Assembly (NCBI GenBank): GCA_905201305.1
Contig: CAJKNS010000159.1
Span: 1-5,882, forward strand
Direction: 5' to 3'
Origin: an uncultured Eubacteriales bacterium
GTDB taxonomy: Bacteria > Bacillota > Clostridia > Oscillospirales > Oscillospiraceae
DNA: 5,882 nucleotides
Part shown: piece after piece, positions 1-5,241 of the stretch
Layout of the letters: each line of letters starts with the position of its first letter
How positions within the stretch are numbered: the first letter of the stretch is position 1
Program-made: the position numbers and the translations under genes
The notes under the pieces: model-generated
Seen by the model: the letters and a program-made list of their open reading frames with translations, nothing else
What the model was told of the DNA's origin: nothing
Databases searched by the model: none

Positions 1-690
1 AGCAACGTGAATTTTTCCGTGACGGCAGGCGAATTTGTGGCAATCATGGGCGAAAGCGGCAGCGGCAAAACCACGCTGCTGAACATTCTGGCAGCGCTGG
101 ATCAGCCCACCTCCGGCGACGTGATTCTGGATGGGAAGAGTCTGGGCAGCCTGAGGGACAAGGAGCTCAGCCGGTTCCGCCGGGACAATCTGGGCTTTGT
201 GTTCCAGGACTTTAACCTGCTGGACACCTTTACCCTGGAGGACAATATCTATCTGCCCCTGGTCCTGTCCGGCATGGAATATTCCGAGATGAACGGAAGG
301 CTGAAAAATCTCGCGGCAAGCCTGGGTATCTCCGGTCTGCTGAAAAAGTATCCCTATGAAGTTTCCGGCGGACAGAAGCAGCGGGCAGCGGTCGCCCGTG
401 CGGTGATTACCGAGCCGAAGCTGATTCTGGCGGACGAACCCACCGGCGCCTTGGACTCCAAAGCCACGGACGAGCTGCTGGGGCTGTTCCACAGCCTGAA
501 CGCCAGCGGTCAGACCATCGTCATGGTCACCCATTCTGCCCGGGCTGCCAGCCATGCAAGCCGCGTGCTGTTCATCCGCGACGGTCAGGTGTTCCATCAG
601 CTCTACCGGGGCAAGGAAACCAGCAGCGCGTTCTATGAAACCATCTCCGATACCCTGACCATGCTCCTGAGGGGTGGTGACCAGGCATGA
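1..690 (+). CDS. ABC transporter ATP-binding protein, BceA/MacB-like (5' partial)
   Basis: This is the cytoplasmic ATPase of an ABC transporter that powers the permease encoded next to it. The frame is open from base 1 and the first visible residues already lie in the strand before Walker A, so the true start is upstream; the GTG at position 7 is internal. In visible-residue numbering, Walker A (GESGSGKT) is at 17-24, the Q-loop (FQDFN) around 67-71, the signature VSGGQKQR at 121-128, Walker B plus catalytic Glu (LILADEP) at 141-147, the D-loop ALDS at 150-153 and the switch His at 178. All catalytic elements are intact. The C-terminal tail with a YRG...FY...DTL pattern resembles BceA-type peptide-resistance ATPases more than LolD/MacB. 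The stop overlaps the permease start, so the two are translationally coupled. Family is certain; the substrate (probably a cell-wall-active peptide) is inferred from the partner. Confidence -1.
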   Translation, partial: SNVNFSVTAGEFVAIMGESGSGKTTLLNILAALDQPTSGDVILDGKSLGSLRDKELSRFRRDNLGFVFQDFNLLDTFTLEDNIYLPLVLSGMEYSEMNGRLKNLAASLGISGLLKKYPYEVSGGQKQRAAVARAVITEPKLILADEPTGALDSKATDELLGLFHSLNASGQTIVMVTHSARAASHASRVLFIRDGQVFHQLYRGKETSSAFYETISDTLTMLLRGGDQA

Positions 691-2681
691 AGCTGTTCTA
701 CCCCAAATTCGCCTGGGACGCCATCCGAAAGAACCGCCGGAGCTACATTCCCTATATTCTGACCACGCTGTTTGTGGTCGCCATGTTCCATATTCTTCGG
801 AATATCACCTGGATGCCTGCCCTGCGGACGGTAATGGGTGCATCGGAAATCGCCGTAACCGCATCCCTGGGCAGTGCTGTCATTGCAATTTTCTCTGCCA
901 TCTTTCTGTTCTACACCAGTAGCTTTCTCATGAAGCAGCGGAAAAAGGAATTTGGTCTTTACTGCGTTTTGGGCATGGAGCGGCGGCATATTGCAAGAAT
1001 TCTACTCTATGAAACACTGATTCTTGCGGTTTCCGGTATTGTGCTTGGTCTGCTTTTTGGCACGCTGCTGGATTACCTTGCCTATCTGCTGCTGATGTTC
1101 CTTATGAATACGCCGGGCGGCGCCGGATTTGCCCTGAGCCTTCGCGCCTTTACCGACAGCGTTGGCATTTATGCCGTGATTTTTCTGGTTGTTTATTTGA
1201 ACAATCTCCGGCAGATTCACTTTACCAGCGTCATCGGGCTATTAAAAAGCGGAAGTGAAGGAGAGCGGGAGCCCAAGTCCAAATGGATTCTGACGGTTCT
1301 GGGCATTCTTCTGCTGGCGGCAGGATATTTCCTTGCCATCACCATCAAAAATCCCATTGGCGCACTGCTGATGTTCTTTGTGGCAGTGGTGCTGGTGGTG
1401 CTGGGCACCTATTGCCTGTTCACCTCCGGCAGCATTGTATTTTTGAAGCTGCTGCGGAAAAACAAGAAGTATTACTACAAAACCCGGCACTTTATCTCCG
1501 TCTCCGGTATGCTCTATCGGATGAAGCAGAATGCCGTGAGCCTGGGCAACATCTGCATTCTCTCCACCATGGTGCTGGTTACGGTTTCCTCCACCATGAG
1601 CCTGTATGCTGGCAGCCAGAAGATCATCGAGTCTCGGGCACCACGCAGCGTCAATCTCACCTTCTGGGGACATGAAGCCTCCAACGAGGACATTCTGAAG
1701 GCAGAGGATACTGCCCTGAACATCGCGCAGGAGTTGAATGGCGCACCGGTCCAGTCGGAAACATTCCGGTATATCACCTACAGCGGCATTCTCAAGGACA
1801 GCACCTTGAACCGAAGCGGTGTTAATGCCAATTCTCCCACTTTGGACGAGTTTACCAGCTCCGCCTCCGTATCCTGGATGCCGCTGTCGGACTATAACCG
1901 GAATTCCGGTGCAAATGCCTCGCTCAAATCCGGTGAAGCGCTGATGTACACCAAGGAAAGCTACCGGAACTCCACCATGACGGTTGCGGATCAAACCTAT
2001 ACCATCGTAAAAGAGGTCCCGAGCTTCTCCCTGTGCGATCAGCTCACCACCTCTGCCTACCCCTGCTATATTCTTGTGGTCCCGGATGAGGATTTTGCCG
2101 CGCTGTCCGTAGACGGCAGCAGTCTGACAATTACCTATGTAGGCTTTGACCTCAAGGATTCCGCCCTGGAGGATACCTTCTCCAGTCGTTGGAGCAGCTT
2201 CATTGAGGATCAATTTGCGGATGCAAAGGCGCCCTTCACCTACGGCATCAGCACCCGAAGCATCACCGCAGAAAGTCTGCAAAGCTCCTATGCCGGTCTG
2301 TTCTTCCTGGGCATTTTTCTGGGACTGACATTCCTGGTAGCAACCATTCTGATTATCTACTACAAGCAGGTTTCCGAGGGACTTCAGGACGCCCGACGCT
2401 ATGATATCATGCGTCAGGTTGGACTGACGGAAAAGGAGATTCGCTCCAGCATCCATTCCCAGGTGCTCACGGTATTCTTTCTGCCCCTGATTACCGCAAT
2501 CATCCACACCATGTTTGCATTCCCCATGGTCAAGGGCTGCCTTGCTGCTTTGGAAATGACCGACACCCGGCTGTTTCTTACCTGCGTTGCCATCTGCTGC
2601 GGCGTGTTTGCGCTGATGTATCTGGCGGTCTATTTCCTGACCTCGAAGGTATACTATCATATTGTGAATCAGAAGCAATAA
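687..2681 (+). CDS. BceB-like FtsX-domain ABC transporter permease
   Basis: This is the membrane subunit of the transporter, 664 residues, close to the usual length of BceB-type permeases. Hydrophobic segments lie near residues 20-38, 57-80, 106-128, 154-174, 200-218, 225-248, 285-308, 535-558, 592-614 and 628-652. That gives ten helices, with a large polar domain of about 225 residues (310-534) between helices 7 and 8. This is the diagnostic Bce layout, in which the outer domain recognises peptide antibiotics or their lipid-bound complexes and signals to a Bce-type histidine kinase. FtsX-like cores follow helix 2 (EFGLYCVLGM) and helix 8 (RRYDIMRQVGLTEKEI). The outer domain has two cysteines, at 450 and 460. 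The ATG lies in an ATGA overlap with the ATPase stop, preceded by a GAGGGGTGG ribosome binding site. Known family members confer bacitracin or lantibiotic resistance; the actual ligand here cannot be read from sequence. No two-component genes are visible. Confidence -1.
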   Translation: MKLFYPKFAWDAIRKNRRSYIPYILTTLFVVAMFHILRNITWMPALRTVMGASEIAVTASLGSAVIAIFSAIFLFYTSSFLMKQRKKEFGLYCVLGMERRHIARILLYETLILAVSGIVLGLLFGTLLDYLAYLLLMFLMNTPGGAGFALSLRAFTDSVGIYAVIFLVVYLNNLRQIHFTSVIGLLKSGSEGEREPKSKWILTVLGILLLAAGYFLAITIKNPIGALLMFFVAVVLVVLGTYCLFTSGSIVFLKLLRKNKKYYYKTRHFISVSGMLYRMKQNAVSLGNICILSTMVLVTVSSTMSLYAGSQKIIESRAPRSVNLTFWGHEASNEDILKAEDTALNIAQELNGAPVQSETFRYITYSGILKDSTLNRSGVNANSPTLDEFTSSASVSWMPLSDYNRNSGANASLKSGEALMYTKESYRNSTMTVADQTYTIVKEVPSFSLCDQLTTSAYPCYILVVPDEDFAALSVDGSSLTITYVGFDLKDSALEDTFSSRWSSFIEDQFADAKAPFTYGISTRSITAESLQSSYAGLFFLGIFLGLTFLVATILIIYYKQVSEGLQDARRYDIMRQVGLTEKEIRSSIHSQVLTVFFLPLITAIIHTMFAFPMVKGCLAALEMTDTRLFLTCVAICCGVFALMYLAVYFLTSKVYYHIVNQKQ

Positions 2682-2685
2682 AAAA

Positions 2686-2716
2686 TTGGCGCTCCGGCAT
2701 TTCGTCGGAGCGCCAA
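2686..2716. terminator. Shared intrinsic terminator between convergent genes, strongest on the minus strand
   Basis: A perfect 11-bp inverted repeat (TTGGCGCTCCG at 2686-2696, CGGAGCGCCAA at 2706-2716) encloses a 9-nt loop. Read on the minus strand, the stem begins 12 nt after the phosphofructokinase stop and is followed directly by six U (complement of the A-run 2680-2685), a classical Rho-independent terminator. Read on the plus strand, it begins 4 nt after the permease stop but is followed only by a U-poor ACATCTATTT stretch, so it should work less well for the transporter operon. The U-tract overlaps the permease stop codon. Confidence -1.
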
Positions 2717-2728
2717 ACATCTATTTAC

Positions 2729-3970
2729 TTACTTCGCCAGAACCTTCTTGAGCTTTGCAAACCGGGGCAGACCGTTTTCCTTCTGGAGCTTCGTCTCGCC
2801 CTGAATCAGCGGCAGGGCATAGTCGATGAATTCCTGGGTCACGCCGTTGCCCGCTTCGTTAATCCACTCCACCGGCACCTTTTTCTCGTAGTTGGCGCAC
2901 TTCTCCAGAGGCAGCAGTTCCGTCTCCCAGGTGTAGGGATCGTTGGAGGTCCGATGAATGGCAACCATATAGCCGGTTTTGCCGGAGGTAGCCGCTTCCA
3001 CCGCAGCCTTACCCACGGCATACGCCTCGTCAATGTCCGTCTGAGACGCCAGATGGGCGCCGCAGCGCTGCATCAGGCTCAGCTCAATGGCGCGGCTCTT
3101 GCAGTCAATCTTGGTTTTCAGCATGCTCTGGAGCACCTGAGCCAGCCCGCCCATCTGGGTATGACCAAAGGCATCCTTGGCTGCTTCGCCGGCATATTCG
3201 GAGATGAACTTGCCGTCCTTATCGTGGATGCCCTCGGAAGCGGCAATAATCACCTTGCCCTTTTCCTTGTAAATCCGCTCCACATCGGCATAGAACTGCT
3301 CCACATCAAAGGGAATTTCGGGCAGATACACCAGATCCGGACCCTCGCCGCTGGCGGTTGCCAATGCCGCAGCACCTGCCAGCCAACCGGCGTTCCGACC
3401 CATAATCTCAATGATGCAGATCATGCCGGTATCGTAGACCTTGGCATCCAGCGAAACCTCCATGCAGGTGGTGGCGATATACTTAGCAGCGCTGCCGAAG
3501 CCGGGGCAATGGTCGGTGCCGTAGAGATCGTTGTCGATGGTCTTGGGCACGCCGATGACATTGCACTCGTAGCCAACGCTCTTCAGATAGCGGCTGACCT
3601 TGGAGCAGGTGTCCATGGAGTCGTTGCCGCCGTTATAGAAGAAGTAGCGGACGTTGTATTTCTTGAAAATCTCCAGAATCCGCTTGTAGTCAGTGTCGTC
3701 CACCTCAGGGTCCTTCAGCTTATAGCGGACGGAGCCCAGGGCAGAGGAGGGGGTGTAAGGGAGACGGGCAAGCTCCTGAGGGTCCTCCTGGTCGATGATA
3801 TAGAGCTGATCGTTCAAAACGCCCTTGATACCATGGGCTGCACCGTAAACCTTGGTGATATAGGGGCTTTTCAGCGCCGTTTCGAACACGCCGCAGGCGC
3901 TGGCGTTAATCACAGAAGTGGGACCTCCGGACTGACCGAAGATGCACGCACCGGTAAGGGGAGTGGTCAT
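2729..3970 (-). CDS. pfp: 6-phosphofructokinase, PPi-dependent type (diphosphate--fructose-6-phosphate 1-phosphotransferase)
   Basis: This cytoplasmic glycolytic enzyme phosphorylates fructose 6-phosphate to fructose 1,6-bisphosphate. The 413 residues contain the N-terminal phosphate-binding loop (GQSGGPTSVIN, 12-22), GGNDS at 114-118, PKTIDND at 142-148 with the catalytic Asp, the sugar-phosphate motif MGRNAGW at 190-196, SEGI at 245-248 and MGGLAQ at 273-278. The bulky Asp after GGN (ATP enzymes usually have Gly there) and the Lys in PKTIDND (Gly in ATP enzymes) are the established markers of pyrophosphate use. The first acid of the usual GGDD is Asn here. The length fits the single-subunit PFP/group III class and exceeds the roughly 320 residues of ATP-PfkA. 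The start is fixed by AAGGAGGTAA, with 8 nt between GGAGG and ATG. The gene diverges from the aldolase. Fold and reaction are near certain; phosphoryl donor is inferred from residues. Confidence -1.
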   Translation of the reverse strand: MTTPLTGACIFGQSGGPTSVINASACGVFETALKSPYITKVYGAAHGIKGVLNDQLYIIDQEDPQELARLPYTPSSALGSVRYKLKDPEVDDTDYKRILEIFKKYNVRYFFYNGGNDSMDTCSKVSRYLKSVGYECNVIGVPKTIDNDLYGTDHCPGFGSAAKYIATTCMEVSLDAKVYDTGMICIIEIMGRNAGWLAGAAALATASGEGPDLVYLPEIPFDVEQFYADVERIYKEKGKVIIAASEGIHDKDGKFISEYAGEAAKDAFGHTQMGGLAQVLQSMLKTKIDCKSRAIELSLMQRCGAHLASQTDIDEAYAVGKAAVEAATSGKTGYMVAIHRTSNDPYTWETELLPLEKCANYEKKVPVEWINEAGNGVTQEFIDYALPLIQGETKLQKENGLPRFAKLKKVLAK

Positions 3971-3975
3971 TGAGA

Positions 3976-3985
3976 TTACCTCCTT
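3976..3985 (-). promoter_or_regulatory. Ribosome binding site of the phosphofructokinase gene
   Basis: The minus strand reads AAGGAGGTAA, essentially the full anti-Shine-Dalgarno complement, with GGAGG ending 8 nt before the ATG. It fixes the start at 3970 and suggests strong translation. Confidence -1.
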
Positions 3986-4000
3986 GTATATTCTTCTGCT

Positions 4001-4029
4001 ATGATACCATTCCTAAGGAAAAACCGCAA
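4001..4029 (-). promoter_or_regulatory. Predicted sigma-A promoter of the phosphofructokinase gene
   Basis: On the minus strand the -10 TATCAT (4001-4006, one mismatch to TATAAT) carries an upstream TGG, making it an extended -10. A -35-like TTGCGG (4024-4029, three matches to TTGACA) lies exactly 17 nt upstream. Transcription should start near 3994, giving a leader of about 24 nt. A weak -35 with a strong extended -10 leaves room for regulation. The spacer holds a small palindrome (4010-4020). Confidence -1.
4010..4020. promoter_or_regulatory. Small palindrome inside the phosphofructokinase promoter (candidate operator)
   Basis: TTCCT-A-AGGAA has perfect 5-bp arms around a single base and lies between the -35 and -10 of the minus-strand promoter. 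A repressor bound here would block RNA polymerase. Such a short palindrome can occur by chance, so confidence is low. Confidence -1.
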
Positions 4030-4067
4030 GGGTACATATGGGTTATTTTCCGCAAAAGCGTGCAAGT

Positions 4068-4103
4068 TGTATGATACATTTCGAACATTTTACATTTTGT
4101 ATC
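4068..4103. repeat. Palindrome and GATACA/TGTATC inverted repeat in the divergent control region
   Basis: TGTAT-G-ATACA (4068-4078) is an 11-nt palindrome. Its right half GATACA (4073-4078) recurs inverted as TGTATC at 4098-4103, and GATAC also occurs at 4003-4007 inside the phosphofructokinase -10 region. Between the halves lie an AT-rich run with three ACATTT copies (4076, 4085, 4092) and TTCGAA (4080-4085). The run sits just upstream of the aldolase -35, so it could act as an UP element or a binding site. Function is inferred only. Confidence -1.
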
Positions 4104-4106
4104 CTG

Positions 4107-4128
4107 TCTTGCTTTTTGCGGGGCAAGA
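4107..4128. promoter_or_regulatory. Inverted repeat across the aldolase promoter (candidate operator)
   Basis: TCTTGC (4107-4112) and GCAAGA (4123-4128) form 6-bp arms separated by 10 nt. The repeat overlaps the -35 and runs to the extended -10, the usual place for a repressor operator. The arm spacing suits a dimer contacting one DNA face over about one and a half turns. No known regulator is assigned. Confidence -1.
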
Positions 4129-4137
4129 TGCTATACT
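4109..4137 (+). promoter_or_regulatory. Predicted sigma-A promoter of the aldolase gene
   Basis: The -10 TATACT (4132-4137, one mismatch) is preceded by TGC, an extended -10. The -35-like TTGCTT (4109-4114, three matches) is 17 nt upstream. The predicted start near 4143-4145 leaves a leader of about 28 nt carrying only the ribosome binding site. The architecture mirrors the divergent phosphofructokinase promoter: TTGC-type -35, 17-nt spacer, TGN before the -10. Confidence -1.
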
Positions 4138-4156
4138 AAGAATGATTTCAATTCAT

Positions 4157-4162
4157 AAGGAG
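4157..4162 (+). promoter_or_regulatory. Ribosome binding site deciding the aldolase start
   Basis: AAGGAG lies 9 nt before the ATG at 4172. It supports this start over the in-frame upstream ATG at 4001, which falls inside the divergent promoter's -10 and has no ribosome binding site. Confidence -1.
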
Positions 4163-4171
4163 TGTGTGAAC

Positions 4172-5140
4172 ATGCCTATTGTCACATCCACGGAAATGTT
4201 CAAAAAGGCATACGACGGCGGCTATGCCATCGGCGCCTTTAACGTCAACAATATGGAAATTATCCAGGGCATCACCGAGGCTGCCCGGGAGTGCAATGCC
4301 CCTGTGATTCTCCAGGTGTCCAAGGGCGCCCGTTCCTACGCCAACCGCACGTATCTAGTGAAGCTGGTGGAAGCAGCTGAGATCGAAACCGGTCTTCCCA
4401 TCTGCCTGCATCTGGATCACGGCGACACCTTTGAAACCTGCAAATCCTGCATCGACGACGGCTTTACCTCCGTTATGATCGACGCTTCCTCCAAGCCCTT
4501 TGAAGAGAACATCACCATTACCCGTCAGGTGGTGGAATATGCCCATGACCACGGCGTTGTGGTTGAGGCAGAGCTGGGCACCCTGGCAGGCGTTGAGGAT
4601 GAGGTCAAGGTTTCCGCCGAGGATTCCTCCTACACCCGTCCGGAAGAAGTCGAGGAGTTTGTCGCCAGAACCGGCGTGGACTCCCTTGCCATCGCCATCG
4701 GCACCTCCCACGGCGCTTATAAGTTCACCCCCGCCCAGTGCACCCGGAACGAGAAGGGCATTCTGGTGCCCCCTCCGCTGCGGTTTGACATTCTGGAGGA
4801 GGTTTCCCGCCGTCTGCCCGGCTTCCCCATCGTGCTGCACGGATCTTCCTCCGTACCCCAGGACCTGGTGGCCAAGGTGAACCAGTACGGCGGCAATATG
4901 CCCGGCGCCATCGGTGTGCCCGAGGATCAGCTGCGCAAGGCGGCATCTCTGTCCGTCTGCAAGATCAACATCGACTCCGATCTGCGTCTGGCCATGACCG
5001 CCTCCATCCGGGAGCACTTCGCTCTGCATCCGGCGGACTTTGACCCCCGGCAGTATCTGAAGCCCGCACGCCAGGCCATCAAGGAGCTGGTGGCCCACAA
5101 GATCGTGGACGTTCTGGGCTGCGACGGCAAGGCGTTCTGA
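4172..5140 (+). CDS. fba: Class II fructose-1,6-bisphosphate aldolase
   Basis: This cytoplasmic zinc enzyme cleaves fructose 1,6-bisphosphate to dihydroxyacetone phosphate and glyceraldehyde 3-phosphate, the step after the divergent phosphofructokinase. The 322 residues start with the typical MPIVTSTEMF and continue with GAFNVNN (21-27). The catalytic Asp82 and zinc ligand His83 are in HLDHGD (80-85). VEAELG is at 131-136, the second zinc His is 180 in IGTSHGAYKF, the third is His223 in LHGSSSVP, and the DHAP-binding INIDSD is at 265-270. All active-site residues are present. The length and the C-terminal FDPRQYL...AR segment resemble, from memory, the class II enzyme shared by Giardia, spirochaetes and many clostridia rather than the roughly 285-residue Bacillus FbaA. 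The start is set by AAGGAG and the promoter lying between 4001 and 4171. Pyruvate kinase follows after 101 bp. Confidence in function is very high. Confidence -1.
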   Translation: MPIVTSTEMFKKAYDGGYAIGAFNVNNMEIIQGITEAARECNAPVILQVSKGARSYANRTYLVKLVEAAEIETGLPICLHLDHGDTFETCKSCIDDGFTSVMIDASSKPFEENITITRQVVEYAHDHGVVVEAELGTLAGVEDEVKVSAEDSSYTRPEEVEEFVARTGVDSLAIAIGTSHGAYKFTPAQCTRNEKGILVPPPLRFDILEEVSRRLPGFPIVLHGSSSVPQDLVAKVNQYGGNMPGAIGVPEDQLRKAASLSVCKINIDSDLRLAMTASIREHFALHPADFDPRQYLKPARQAIKELVAHKIVDVLGCDGKAF

Positions 5141-5152
5141 GAGATAAGACGA

Positions 5153-5189
5153 CCCCATTTGTGTCCCCCCTGTGACCCCACCGGTGCCC
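5153..5189 (-). other. Four G-runs on the minus strand (possible G-quadruplex / i-motif)
   Basis: C-runs at 5153-5156, 5165-5170, 5176-5179 and 5187-5189 make four G-runs of at least three on the minus strand, with loops of 8, 5 and 7 nt. One loop exceeds the usual 7-nt limit, so any quadruplex would be of modest stability. The runs overlap the hairpin below and the two structures would compete. Composition alone could explain it. Confidence -1.
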
Positions 5190-5200
5190 AGGGGGGCGCA
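5160..5200 (+). terminator. Terminator-like hairpin between aldolase and pyruvate kinase (weak or attenuating)
   Basis: CCCCCCTG (5165-5172) pairs perfectly with CAGGGGGG (5189-5196). After a one-base bulge (5164) the stem extends by four pairs, TGTG with CGCA (5160-5163 with 5197-5200, one G-U). The loop is 16 nt and contains the palindrome CACCGGTG. Only four U follow (5201-5204), so termination is probably partial and some aldolase transcripts may read into pyruvate kinase. No convincing separate promoter was seen between 5141 and 5241. Confidence -1.
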
Positions 5201-5241
5201 TTTTCAGGATTGCCACCCCAACAGAGCAGAGAGGAAAAACT

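Noticed and set aside
7..9. GTG at position 7 as the start of the ATPase
   Set aside because: The family has about 25-30 more residues before Walker A and the frame stays open to base 1, so the gene is cut by the window edge.
1242..2720. A 492-codon open frame on the minus strand inside the permease gene
   Set aside because: It is antisense to an unmistakable permease and its translation has no membrane segments or domain I recognise. It reaches through the terminator hairpin and is explained by codon bias in a GC-rich gene.
2954..3973. A 339-codon open frame on the plus strand opposite the phosphofructokinase
   Set aside because: The minus-strand protein carries every catalytic motif. The plus-strand translation is low in complexity and His/Gly/Ala-rich, as mirror frames of biased codons are, and has no ribosome binding site.
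4050..4066. A CcpA cre site in the control region
   Set aside because: Only the central AANCG portion fits; the flanking TG and CA of the consensus are missing.
4047..4075. A second plus-strand promoter with -10 TATGAT at 4070-4075
   Set aside because: The -10 fits with one mismatch, but the -35 (TTTCCG) is poor and there is no TG extension. The promoter at 4109-4137 is clearly better.
4001..4171. A 57-residue N-terminal extension of the aldolase from the ATG at 4001
   Set aside because: This ATG lies in the -10 of the divergent promoter. The predicted aldolase promoter is downstream of it, and AAGGAG plus the family-typical MPIV start fit position 4172.
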